Below, in pieces: positions 25,201-39,441 of a stretch of 64,000 nucleotides of DNA (its first letter is position 1; each line of letters begins with the position of its first letter). The DNA is from Siphonodentalium dalli. Lineage: Eukaryota; Mollusca; Scaphopoda; Gadilida; Siphonodentaliidae. The DNA is taken from assembly GCA_032622095.1 (NCBI GenBank), contig CP136064.1:277287614-277351613 (forward strand), written 5' to 3'. Both the position numbers and the translations under genes were made by a program. The notes under the pieces are model-generated. The model saw nothing but the letters and a program-made list of their open reading frames with translations, did no database searches and was not told the origin of the DNA.

Positions 25201-28200
25201 GGCTTCGGGGGTAAAACATATTTGATTCGAGTCGAGGAACCTACCCATCAAAGCTCAGAGTGATCAGATATCGATTTTTAAAAGATATTATTTTTCACCA
25301 CCCTGGAATAATTTAGTGGCCCAGTATAAGTCGATGAGAAGATTGTCTCGGACCAAATAGCGGACGAAGATAGATAACTCTAAAATCAAGTAGCATTTTT
25401 CTATCAGATATTTGACAAACAGGCAACATTTCGTTGCACAAAATGTTGATAAATAATAAATGGTTAGCATTATTTTGGACAATTAATCGATTCTGATAAC
25501 TGAAGCGGCATTTAAAAAAAATGTTTTTGTTGGAATCTGATGATATGGGGACCATCGAATCGGATTGAGTACATGTACCTTTAAACAAATATATATTCGC
25601 CAATATGTTGGTCTGCTTATATTTCCTGAAAACCTCACACTATGGATAATAGACAATTCCAATGTTTGCTTGTTTACTTAAATGGGAAACCAATTCAGTG
25701 AATAACGGGTTAACCGTGTCATAACAGGAGCCTTGCTGATTCAGCATTAACAATCTTCTGCCAGTGCATTCTCTAAATATATGCAAGTGTCCCATAGGGA
25801 GCCTCGTCAATACAAGAGAATGCATCGTCTTACAAGGTCAATGTAAATATTGTTTGTCCCATGTATTGTCTTATATATTCGAGGCAACAAAACGGCCAAA
25901 ACCGGCCAAATAAAGCTTCAACAGCCTAAAATATCTTCGGTCTGTCTCAATAGAACCATACAAATATGGATATCATTGGAACCGGCTCCTTGACCACATT
26001 GTGATAGTTACAGTTATGCCCTGTGCAAATGCATTCTCTTATATATGCGAGTCGACCATAGGTCGCCTCGCATATATAAGAGAATGCATTGGCCTAAAAA
26101 AAATCTTTTTTTAACACTTTTTACCATTTTTCTTACATTCTTTAACAATTATATAATTTTTAATGTGTTAAGCCAATGCATTCTCTTGTATATGCGAGGC
26201 GACCTATGGTCGACTCGCATATATAAGAAAATGCATTGGCACAGGGTTTTCGCAATATTTCAGGAAGTTCCAGTCATAGAAGGGTTATTTCTACTAAACT
26301 CACGGCAGCTGCTGTCTTCTGCACACATGATGGGGCACTCTTCTGGGACATTGTCGTACCTTGTGCAGTCAGCTACCATCCATACGGCACCACAGTAATC
26401 CTCCTCCCAGGTGGCACATGTACCCGGAGCTCTCGCCGTCGTAGTCGTTCCTACCACTGTGGATGAACACAATACTTAGCATTATATGTATCAATAAACA
26501 CCATACTTAGCATTACATGTATTGATGAACACCGTACTTAGCATTACATGTATCAACGAACACCGTACTTAGCATTACATGTATTGATGAATACCGTACT
26601 TAGCATTACATGGATCAATAAACACCATACTTAGCATTACATGTATCGATGAACACCGTACTTAGCATTACATGTATTGATGAATACCGTACTTAGCATT
26701 ACATGTATTGATGAACACCGTACTTAGCATTACATGTATTGATGAACACCATACTTAGCATTACATGTATCGATGAACACCATACTTAGCATTACATGTA
26801 TTGATGAACGCCATACTTAGCATTACATGTATCGATGAACACCATACTTAGCAATACATGTATTGATGAACACCATACTTAGCATTACATGTATTGATGA
26901 ATACCGTACTTAGCATTACATGTATTGATGAACACCGTACTTAGCATTACATGTATTGATGAACACCGTACTTAGCATTACATGTATTGCAATATACGCC
27001 TTGTCGCCGAGTTGCGGCCATATTGGGTCCATCCAGCCCCGTTCCGTTTTTTTAGTGCTACAGGTAAACATTCTGGAGTAGCATTCCATGTATGAAATAT
27101 TCAAAAGTTCCATACAGTGAATATAATTATGCAACTTCAGAACTTGGACCTGTAGCACTAAAACCCGGAATGGGGCAGGATGTATCCAATAATGCCGCGA
27201 GTCAGTGACAATGCATATTTGCAAATATCTTCTTCTTCATTGACAACGTTACGATCTTTAAACGGACTATCGTGATTGGGCAAACACATTTTAAGGTTCA
27301 ATGCCATTGGTCCATCGGTGAGCGAACTCATTGATAGTTTTGTAACTAAATACTGAAGCCGCGTTCATACGACATTACAAACGAAAATACTCCACCATTA
27401 AAGGCCCACTTAATTTTGGAATGTCCATAACATTACACACAACATATCTCATATAATATACCATTTGGAAGAGGAATAAAAATATATATATTCCACTCTA
27501 ATACGGAACAGCTATGGCCTAGGAGTGTCCAACAAGTGATAGAGATTCACAGATCATTCCAAGACTGCCCCCGTTGTCAACCCAGAATGCATCAGAATTC
27601 AAACTAAGATATAGAGTTATTCCCCTTCCATTGAGAATAATATACTTTACAGTACAACATTAAGCACAGAACACACCTCGATAACTCGACACAAACATGT
27701 TTCCAGTTTATTCGACCGGATCAGTTGATAATATACTGTTTTGGAGCTTCCTCTTTCAAATGGCATATTATATGGAATATGTTGTACATAATGTGATCTG
27801 GTGATTCGAAAATTAAGTGGGATTTTAACTATTTTCTACAATACATGGTTGATATGTTAGTCAATATGATGATAAACTAGTGTTCGGTCCGAATATTCGA
27901 ATGTTCGAATATTCGAATATTCGCTCGTAAAAATAAATATTCGAATATTCGAATAATTATTTGACTATTCGAATATTCGAGAATAATCTCCGGGTATTTT
28001 CCCTGGTTTGTTATTAGTCTGAGGGTCTGTTAAAAGTATAGTCTATTTTCCACTGACCATAAACGAATTAATATGACATAACTGTAACGTTCTGATTTGA
28101 TTGGCGTCATGGCGTCGAAATAATTTTATTGGCTAGGTGTAAACCAGACCGTGCTTGCATGTGGTCATAGGAAGCGGACATATAAGGCATCGTTTTGTTT

Positions 28201-31200
28201 TGTTTGCGCGTTGTCACTTGTGTGTATGGGCTGGTGTATAATATGGCGTCAAATTCGAAGAAATCAGATACATGGACTCACTTCACGTTGGATGCCAAAA
28301 CTAAAAAGGCAACCTGCAAGCTCAATCCAGATCGTGTTCTTAGTTATTGTGGCACTACGACCAACTTGTGGAACCATGCATGGGACATTGACTACTTGAA
28401 CTTCATAAACAGATAAACTCTTTAGCCAAAAGACTTTTTTCTCTCTCTTTTTTTTGCGTATAGCATGTGCATGGAAACATATGCTATTTCATTAAATAAT
28501 AAATTGGTTCCAAAATATGTTTTCTATATAATTTTATAATTTATCTAAATATTCGAATACTATTCGAATATTCGCTCGTTATTTGAACCGAATATTCGAA
28601 TACCGAAATACCGAACACTATGATAAACCAAGCAAGGTATATTTTTCGCAAAATGGGGAAAACACGCTGTAGGATACATGGATTCGTAAACCAGCCGGTT
28701 GACTGCGTATAGTCTTACAGGTTGTACAGTCGTCGCCACCCCACGGGCCTTCACATTGACATGAGCAGTCAGACAGCTGGAGAGTGCCACCATTTTGACA
28801 AACCTTGTCGTAACAGGCTGAAAATATAAGTACAATCTAGTGAATATAGTATAATTCCCCCTGGTAAATTATATACAGATTAATGCAGGCACAACATAAT
28901 AGATATGACTCAGTGACACCCTTCTAGAAAATATCAAATTTCAGGGACAGTAAAAGATGGCAAAAGGAGCTAGTTCAGAACATAAATTGAACGAAAACGC
29001 TCAGAGCGTACCAAGAAGAACAACTCTATCTTGTTAGCTCCTTAAATCATGGTAAATTTCACTAAGAGATTGCATCGTGCATTACAAGAAATAAATAGAT
29101 GATACCTGGGGTTCTTAAAGATGTACAATCCGATTAAGCGCCCCTTAATTACTATTTATTTGGTTTCGGATGTAAACAATAATTGATTCGAGTCAAAGAA
29201 CCCACATATCAAAGCTCAGAGTTATTATATATCGATTATTATTTTTCACCATCGAGAATTAATAATAGCCCAGCAAACAGCCGACGAGCCGACGGTCTCG
29301 GACCAAATTGCAGATGAAGATGGATAACTCTAAAATCAAGAGGCTTCCTGGTGATGATAATAAGGCCAAATTTCGTCGAACAACATGTTGATAAATAACA
29401 CGTTTCGGGCAATTTTATACTATAGTTGACAGTGCATGGTTAGCATTATTTTAGAACAATTAATCGATTCTGATAACTGAAGCGGTATTTCTAAAAAATG
29501 TTGTTGTTGTTGTTTTTGTTGGAATCTGATTATATGGAGACCATCGAATCGGATTGAGTACCTATAAGTGAATATCGGAATTACCCTTGGAGTGGCTACA
29601 GTGGAATATAACTATTCACACGAGCGGTCTCGGCCGCGAGTACGAATCAGAGACGTAGCGTCCGTGTTGGGGGGGGGGGGGGCGAAGGGTTGCCTTACCC
29701 TACATATTTGGTAAAAATTTTCAACAATTAGAAATTTCATACCTGACACAACAGTAGTTGGAAATTTCACAACAACAATAGGTTGAAAGTGTTCTCGTAG
29801 TTTGATTTTCTAACGAATTATTAGAGGGGAATATTTTTTAGACCAACAGTAATATATTTTTCTGCTTTTGCATACAATCTTGGACTGAAATGGCCATCGG
29901 GTGGAAATTTTCCAAAATTAGGGGGGTTTCAGATCGGAAATTCCAACACCTGAGAGCTAGATGCTAGGATTTTGCAGTTATTAGATTCAGATTTTCTCCC
30001 ACTGGGTTGAGGGGCTCCTAATCCCTCCTCGGTGGCCAGTCAAAAACTGCTAATTCATTTTTTTTTAAATTGTGGCTGGAATTTGCCTGGAGTTACACCC
30101 CTACTGAGATGCTATAGGATTTTGTAGTTTTCACGTTCATATTTCAAAATGTTCTCCCGCTTGGTCAATGGGTCCTAATACATCCCCATTGATCATTGGT
30201 CAGTGAAAAAACTGCTGTTCAATTAAAAATAATCAACGCATCAATTGCCTGGAATTAGACCTCTCGATTTTGCAGTTTTCGGGTTCAGATTTCGATTTCA
30301 AATAGTTCTGCCATGGTGGCCGAGGGATTCTGGTCCCTCTCCGGTGGCCTGTTAAAAACTGTTTATGTATTTTTTTTTAAATCGATGATTCCGGGAGCTA
30401 AACTTAGATGCAATGCTTTTTTAGGTTCAAATTTCAAATTGTTCTCCATGGTCCGTCAAGTGGGACCTCTTCGACCCATCTCCGGTAATCAGTCAAAAGC
30501 TAATAATCATTAAAATAAACTAAAATCAATTAAGGCTGCGAGATGCATGCGAGTTCGGAAATTTCAATCCGAGGGTCGGGTTACAATTGGCATTATGCGG
30601 AGTTGGGAGTTTAGCTAGAACCAAGGGGTGTAGTTGGAAATTCCAAGGTGGACAACCCCCCCCCCCCCCCAACGAAGACCATTTAACCACATCCCTGGTG
30701 AGAATATTTATAATCCAATGTATAGCCGCGGACGAGATAATTCCAGTATTTACACAAGAACCGCAGATATAAACTGAAGTAGAAATTCAGCCCTCGAATC
30801 TCGGTTTTGGTCGATCAGCTGATTGGCGCCTACTGCACTGTGGGGGAACTATTCCTAGAGATTTTGTTCTCTACCGAGCTTCGTGAGCATTTTTAGCGAT
30901 GATTCCGATTCTCTATCGAGCAATCGCGACATAAAACGTAAAAATCAACAGCATTAGAACAGTGTTTCGTGCGTTTCATAGAGCTACCGTGAAATTATAG
31001 TCACTGGCCATCAGTGTGTGTAAAAAAAATTAAATTACCTTTGGAACAGAGGTCCAATGGTTTGATATCCCCGATGCGGCTGGTATTTTTAAATTCATAA
31101 TTCGCGCTTACAGTCACACATCTCGCGCCGCGAGAATTTACGAGAAGTGACCGCAGGACGTCTTTTCCGACAATCATCCGATGACAAGCCGATGCAATGT

Positions 31201-34200
31201 GGTGCAATAATCTCGGTAAATATATTGTTTTGTCAAAACATTATTCGTTCGCTTTATTCAAACAACTATGGTTATAATAAACATAGTTGGCGTTTCTTAA
31301 TTCTAATTTCCAGGACATGATAGTCTCTTCTCCTGGAACTATTTTTATAGTGCGCATGTAGACACCAAGTAAACAACTACGCACTTTCTTTCACAAAATT
31401 TTCTTCCAGGTGCGAAGTCGCATAATTAATTGCTCTACAATATTTTCTCCCACAACCACCCCATCACACCCCTCTCCTCGCTCGGATGTTGAATTTGTTC
31501 TTGTTAACACAGTTTTTCGGATGTCGCTAGGAAATGATGCCTGGATCTATTTAAATTTTATTCGATGCGTAATCTTAAAATTTAATTTTTCATCCCATGA
31601 CACATTTCTTTTGTTCTTACATTCAACTTTTTTACCTTTCTTATTTCGCAAGAACATCCGGTTTTTACTGTGGTTGTATAAACGTTAATTTCCTTTTTAT
31701 TGGCTCTTTTGCCAATGTTTATCGGTTCCTCCTGGTTTAGCAACACACACTTCCTTTAATATTTTGTACCAATCAATTGTCTCACTAACTCGAAGCATTC
31801 ACTTAATGCTAGCTGCTTGCTGTTGCTATACCAGTTGGAACTTACGTGGCGTTAATTGAACCCACTGTTTATGTTTTTATTCTTCGGCTACCTTTTTCTA
31901 ACCACCATTGTTATATCATGTTTTGGATATCACTATATAAAGGTAGTCCTTACTTGCATCAATTGCCACTCATTTTATCTCTTGCCAAGTCGGGGTTATT
32001 AAAACTATTCCCGAAATACACAGAAATTGACCTTTTATTTTCCGATTCCGATTCTCTGCTGAGGACTCCGATTCTCTACCGAGCGCTCGGTTCTCTGCGA
32101 ATAACTCGATTCTCTGCCTTAGGTAAATTAGTATATGCCGTCCGCAAACTTTGCTCGGTAGAGAATGTAAATAAAGCTCGGTAGAGAACCAAATCGCCAG
32201 GAGTAGTTCCCCCACAATGACCTACTGGTGACTCACTGCTACAGTCAGTATGTCCGTCCGTGCGGGCGTCGGATTTGTCTGGATCATAACTTTAACCATA
32301 TTAATCAGCCCCTCAACTTGATTACTATTTATTTGGATTCGAGGGTAAAACAAATATTTGATATATTTACAGCACACTGCTTATAGTGGTGCTTAACATA
32401 CATTCCCAGATGCTTAAAGGTACTCAATCCGAACAGATGGTCCCCATCTCAACAGATTCCAACAACAACAATCCGATCAGAGGGTCCTATATTACTATTT
32501 ATTTGGCCTTGGGGGTAAAAAATATTTGATTCGAGTCGAGGAACCCATCAAACAAAGCTCAGAGTTATTATATATTGATTTTTGAAATTTGTTATTTGCT
32601 CGAGATGAGTACTAATAATTGCCGTCTATTTCGTAACCTGCTCGAGATGTGTACACCAAAACACTATTCAAACAGACAAGGATGGATAACTCTAAAATCA
32701 AGTGGTAATAATAACGCAACTTTAACTGTGTTCTGGGCCAGAAAGTATTCCCGATAATGAAAAATAATAGATTTCTAAAATCGATATCTAACAAATTTGA
32801 GTTTTGATGGGTGACTTCCTCGACTCGAATCAAATATTTTTGACCCCCGAAGCCATTGAAATAGAAATTGAGAGGAGTTTTATCGGATTGAGTACCTTTA
32901 ATATTCACCATTCTTACAACTATGTAAGGTCTATTATTGCACAAATGACACAGAAATATATAGGTGAACAAAAAGAGCATGATCTTCTTATTGATCACTA
33001 AAATGTTTGAAGAAATTGTCTTCATTCGATAGATAAACCAAATGAATGATATATTGTCAAAACATTCAATATCTTTTTTACTAGCAGATCATTATTCTTT
33101 CCTCCATTGGAAAATTTGATAGAACGTTTCTCTTGTTTCAAACTCGGTCGCTGAATCCGGATATATAATAATATAGAATTCTAATTCAGTTTTCGAATTA
33201 AATTAATTCCATCTAGATTTATGTTAAATCTCCTTGTTAAAATTTCCATTTACTATGCCTTGTTAGTCAATATGACTGAGTTTGTTAGTCAAATGACTAA
33301 GCCAAAAGTTAGTAAATTTGACTAACATAAGTAAGTTAATCTGAGACAAGGACTTAGTTAGTCACGCTGACTAAGCAATTTCTTACAAGTTACTGTCCCG
33401 TTCACTTACCGCCTGCACAAAGTCCATTCTCTTCGTTACCAGGGCAGGCTGATCCTCTACCGCCCCCGATTGCGAATGGTGTCTCAGCTTCAGATGTTAA
33501 TTGCCTGCAACGAAACACACTGAATATAATCGTTCATAGCTTCACGTATGATACTGTGTATTCTGGTGTATTCTGTTTATTATATGCACCTTATTACAGC
33601 TCGAAGTTGCTTTTACTTTTAATAGTCCACCAATTTGAACAATACTCGGTAAAATACTTCCTATTAATCATAAGTGCACACTCACCTAGATAAAGCAACA
33701 ATACTCGCCCTATTAATCATAAGTGCACACTCACCTAGATAAAGCAACAATACTCACTGACCGAGGCGATGGATAACACTGACCGATGGGATGGATAACA
33801 CTGACCGAGTCGATGGATTACACTGACCGAGGGGATGGATTACACTGACCGAGTCGATGGATTACACCTACATCCACATATACATTACATCCACATATAC
33901 CCTACATCCACATATACCCTACACCCACATATACCCTACATCCACATATACCATACTGCACATATACATGCACATATACCCTACATGCACAACCCTACTC
34001 GATACTTAAGGCCTATATAGCCATAAAAAGAAATAGACAAGTATTCGAGCATCGGTAAAGGGACACTGTAATAATAATTAATGCTGTTGTCTGGTGAATA
34101 TTAAGGGGTCTTTGATAAAATTACATATTTTCTTTGTTCATGAGAAGGTATTGGGGTTCAGTAGTATCTTTAGGTTGTTAGTATTTCACTTCCTGAATTA

Positions 34201-37200
34201 TGTCACACTTTCTTCTAAAATGTTTCTACATGGGGCGATAGAATATGTTATGTAAAATATATATCTCACCCTATACAGTAATTGCAGAAGTAGAATCGTG
34301 CATATTTGGAGGTAGGGTAGGTTATGTAACATATATCTCACACTAGATTAGGTATATGAGAAAGTTAATTCTCCAGGAAAAACACCAGTAAAAAACTAAT
34401 TATTAAAAACTTTTTATTATATATCTCACAATATCCAATAATTGCAGTAGAAGAATCGTGAATATTTGGAGGTAGGGTAGGTTATGTAACATATAAATAT
34501 CACCCTATCCAGTAATTGCAGTGGTAGAATCGTGAATATTTGGAGGTAGGGTAGGTTATGCGACAAATATATCACCCTATCCAGTAATTACAGTGGTAGA
34601 ATCATACCTATTTGGAGGTAGGGTATGTTATGCATATTTGGAGGTAGGGTAGAGAAGAATAGGGGGCTCGTTAGAGTCACATCTAAAAATAGAATCTTTG
34701 GGGTCTAAAATTGGTTGTACTAAAATATTCCTAAAATATCAAAAACCCAAAAAAAAAATTTCAAAACTTCAAAAATTTATTTTGTTCCAAAAAATTTCAA
34801 AAACCCTAAAATTAATTTTTTCCACAAAAAAATTCCAAACTTCCAAATTATCAAAAAAAGTAAAAATTTCAAAACCCTCAAAATTATTTCTCTAAAAAAA
34901 AGTTTAAATAAAAAATTTATAACGAGTTTTTCGGTTTCTGATAATCTCGATATTAAAAAATATCGAATGTTAAATTATTTGCTCGTAATATCTTTCGTTA
35001 TTTTTTTGTTCAAATATTTTTCATGAATTTATTAATCGATGTTTAGAAATAGCTTTATTGGACATTGTGACCAACGGTATGAATGCATACATTCCAGTGT
35101 TTAACGGACGCAGTTCATATAATTGTCATACCTGAAAATAGACACCATTACTTTTTACATAAATAATAAAGAGCGTTTATTCTTTACTTATCTCTATATG
35201 AAGTTATTGAGTATATGACAGGCGTGTATTTTCGTCAATTATTGGAAGTATTGAAATGTACTATGTTGAATTACTAACGGTCGAAAATGGTAAGGCGAAA
35301 TTACAACCCTCCAGAATGAATTGTCATATTGAATGAATGATGATTTAATCTCAGCCATTTTTACATGGAACATGAGCGATGTACACTCAATCACACACGC
35401 CACATTGGTGTTAACAATGTGTCTTTCACACCTTTGCTTTACCAAATGAATTCTATTATTTCCCCGGTCACAGCTATATGGTATTCAGAAAACAAATCGA
35501 TTTAATGTCAGAACAAACGGGGTTAGTATCAATTAAGGTTGATAAACTGTGTCATTCACACCATAATTAGTTAGCCAAAAACATGCATACATATTACGTC
35601 AGGTCGTGAGACACTCAATTATGCAAATTGCTTTGATGACATTGTTATAACAACATTACGTAATAACCCCTTATCACTCCAGTCACACTTACGATCATTT
35701 TGTATGCCGAAAACTCCAGGTAGCACCGATGATGTAACATTATATCACTGCTATTGTGCCAATGATAGGTTCAGACATGTTCCATGTTTAGAAAATACAT
35801 AATGTGCAGGTTAAGCCACAACAACAACAACAACAACAACAACAACATCCTGCTTTCATGATCCAATGGCCAATGTCCATGAAGATTTTATTTCCGATGC
35901 AAGTCATATTTCCGACTAACTCCTGAAAAGTTACCTATAATTCTGCTGTGGTTAAGCAGTCCATTATTTAGGGCATACCTGTATGTAGGCCTACCAGTGG
36001 ATGAATAGTCTGCCGGAGAAGTACTGTGTAGACAGGTCTTGTCGGTAAGAGAGTCAGCCGAGAAATGAAGGCTCGGCTATTAAAACATAGTAATGCGATA
36101 GCGAACATCAAACGAGTCTGCGCACGCATATCTGTCAAAGGATACAATGGCAGTCATTGGTCAATTTATCCCCGGTGTCAGCTCAGTACAATAGCAGTCA
36201 TTGGTCAATTTATCCCCGGTGTCAGCTCAGTACACAATCGACACGAAGCCGGAGGTCATAATTACTCTTACGAATGAAGAGCGTTGAACATATACGAAAT
36301 TATTACACGAATGAACTGAAATTTATATTTCACATCTTACCAACAACAGATACAGACATGGTCATAGTGTTATATTATCTTACATGTACCCATGCTATGA
36401 CATACTTAAAGGGGGATAATGCACACACGGAGTGTGGAATGTTAAAGTGACACGAGGTAAGGGACGTTATGTAATATTGGTGTGTGAATATTAAAGGAGC
36501 ATTCTCGCTATACAAACCCCCCTCCCCACTTATAGATATATAACGAAGACGAGAATAACATGTTGATGAAGTTTATTGAAATTTAATCATTGTCTGAATC
36601 TTCGACCGTTAGATTTACTGCTAAGAGTTTCTTGAATTTTCTCATCGCTTCATCTGCAGCCCATTCATTATTATATCCGCGTTTGGTCAGTTTGACCATT
36701 TTCTTCATGATCGTGTTATGTATGGGTGATGTTTTCAATCGATACTGGTATTCTATTAATCGTCTATAACTTTTGAGAAACAGAACAAAATCTGTGTCGA
36801 TGGTATCCTCTTTTCCCGACATGCTCTCATCTCCCGAAATGCTCTCTTCTTCTTTCACATCATTGGTGACGCGTTTCATCATACTTTTGAATGTGTCCAT
36901 CTCGTTGACACATCGCGCAGCTTTCTTAAGACCGAATACCGTTCTACTACCGACGACATTACCATCTTTTGAATCTGATAGCGTTCCCCGTTCATCTTCA
37001 TCTGTATCTTCTCCGAAGAGAGTTGTTTTTGTCTCGGACATAGCTCCGTGTTCATCCGGATCCTCAGTTAATTTTCGTTTTAACTTATTTTCTTGACACC
37101 AGTGTTTTACGTGTCTCTGAACATCATAATGATCTGCGAACAAAAGCCCGCATTCATTACAAGGGTACGACATGTCTTCTTGAATGTCTCTGTTTTGATG

Positions 37201-38128
37201 GTTCTTCTTATTAATTTCATCGAGCTCACCAGGTGGCCGTATGTCGTTAGTATAGTCATTATGTTGACCCTGGGGCGCAATATAATTATATGTTATGCCC
37301 TTCTGCTGACCGGGGAGTTCTCTGTCATCGTATTTCATCGCATTCTGTTGACCCTGGGTCTCAGTGTCTTTTGTATGTTTTTTCATCCCATTCTGTTCAT
37401 CTGGGTGTTCTCTGTCTTTTTGGAGATTATATTTCATGCCATTCCATTCACCCCTATGTTGGTTCGTGTCCTCTTTTAGTACATTCTGTCGCAGACGTAA
37501 TGCGTCCGGTGTTGCGGCTTTTAAATCCACCAGTAGGTAACCGTACGGTTCACTCGTCGCTTCCGAAAACTCTCGAACCATACGCTGAGGACATTCAGGA
37601 TACATCTGTCTTGATAATGTTGAAATTAATCCCTTGTCGATTGGGTTATTGAACAATACCAAATATTGACAATTTCGTCGTTGCGTTGGATCTTTGTTGT
37701 AGTAGAAATTCTGGTTCAAACTTATCAAAGATAAGTTCAAATGGTGACTTCCTTCGGAATGCAAATCATTAACTCTCTGGTCTTTTGATGAAGTTTGCAT
37801 CAAGTCATCGAGTATAACTAGATTTTTATACCGGGGGTTGATAAGCGAATCCAAGTTTGCTGGTATTCCTCGTATAAAGTTGACCTGAGGGGTGACGGTA
37901 TACTTTAATTCGTCATATAGGGGCTGCCAATATTTATAAAACCATATTATTCTGTCAGGTGCGGGTGATATTTTTGAGGCAGACTTTTGTAGTAAGGTTT
38001 TCACGAAGTATGTCTTACCACAAGATGTCGGTCCACTTACACATGCCGTGAATGGATGCTTGAAAATAAAATCTTCATGGACATTGGCCATTGGATCATC
38101 AAAGCAGGATGTTATGTCGCTTGGTGGC

Positions 38129-38189
<61 letters not shown>

Positions 38190-38200
38190 GGTGATGATAC

Positions 38201-38233
<33 letters not shown>

Positions 38234-38681
38234 GGCTGATGATACTGTTGTTGTTGCTGTTGTTGTTGTTGTTCTGAAGGCGTGTGTTTAACTTTGATAT
38301 GACGCTTCAAACTATCTTGCCAAGCATAGACACTTAAGCACTCTTCACATTGATACTTCATTTAACTAGTTCAGGCTGTCGTTCACAACGTCTCTTAGTG
38401 TTGTTTGTACTGGATACAAATTTATCACATTAGCTACAATACAACCTACCTATCCAAATGTCAATGCAATTATGAGTGATTTCAATATGAACACTCTATT
38501 ATATAGATATGTGTAACCTGGTGACTGACATGATGATACAGTTATGCACTAAATAAAGGACTGCTTAACCACAGCAGAATTATAGGTAACTTTTCAGGAG
38601 TTAGTCGGAAATATGGCTTGTTGCCATTCATCGGAAAGCTCTCGCCGCCGGCGGATGTTGTTGGCGGCGGCATTGCGGTGG

Positions 38682-38720
<39 letters not shown>

Positions 38721-38825
38721 GACGCCGGCGGCGGCGGCGGCATTGCAGTATTTTACTGCGGGGGTCCGCCGGCGGCGGACCCCGGCGGCGGCGGCGGCAC
38801 CGCCGCCGCAGTAAAATACCGCAAT

Positions 38826-38859
<34 letters not shown>

Positions 38860-38861
38860 TC

Positions 38862-38900
<39 letters not shown>

Positions 38901-39348
38901 CCACCGCAATGCCGCCGCCAACAACATCCGCCGGCGGCGAGAGCTTTCCGATGAATGGCAACAAGCCATATTTCCGACTAACTCCTGAAAAGTTACCTAT
39001 AATTCTGCTGTGGTTAAGCAGTCCTTTATTTAGTGCATAACTGTATCATCATGTCAGTCACCAGGTTACACATATCTATATAATAGAGTGTTCATATTGA
39101 AATCACTCATAATTGCATTGACATTTGGATAGGTAGGTTGTATTGTAGCTAATGTGATAAATTTGTATCCAGTACAAACAACACTAAGAGACGTTGTGAA
39201 CGACAGCCTGAACTAGTTAAATGAAGTATCAATGTGAAGAGTGCTTAAGTGTCTATGCTTGGCAAGATAGTTTGAAGCGTCATATCAAAGTTAAACACAC
39301 GCCTTCAGAACAACAACAACAACAGCAACAACAACAGTATCATCAGCC

Positions 39349-39381
<33 letters not shown>

Positions 39382-39395
39382 GTATCATCACCCCC

Positions 39396-39441
<46 letters not shown>

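Noticed and set aside
26462-26990. CRISPR-like array of 31-bp repeats
   Set aside because: Units are head-to-tail without spacers, in a eukaryotic gene; a plain minisatellite.
34698-34895. Lys-rich 65-codon ORF at the element end (mirror at 42,676-42,942)
   Set aside because: Low-complexity A-rich sequence; better seen as the terminal region of the element.
35239-36277. 68- and 70-codon ORFs inside the palindrome arms
   Set aside because: Present in both arms only because the arms are identical; no domain, and the 70-codon one spans an internal ~38-base duplication.
38056-38291. Poly-Leu and poly-Val ORFs antisense to the ATPase gene
   Set aside because: Antisense reading of the CAA/CAG poly-Gln tract; same in the right arm at 39,291-39,514.
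38613-38969. 113-codon Cys/Gly/Ala/Thr-run ORFs at the palindrome centre
   Set aside because: Artefact of triplet repeats; both strands give the same protein start because of the symmetry.
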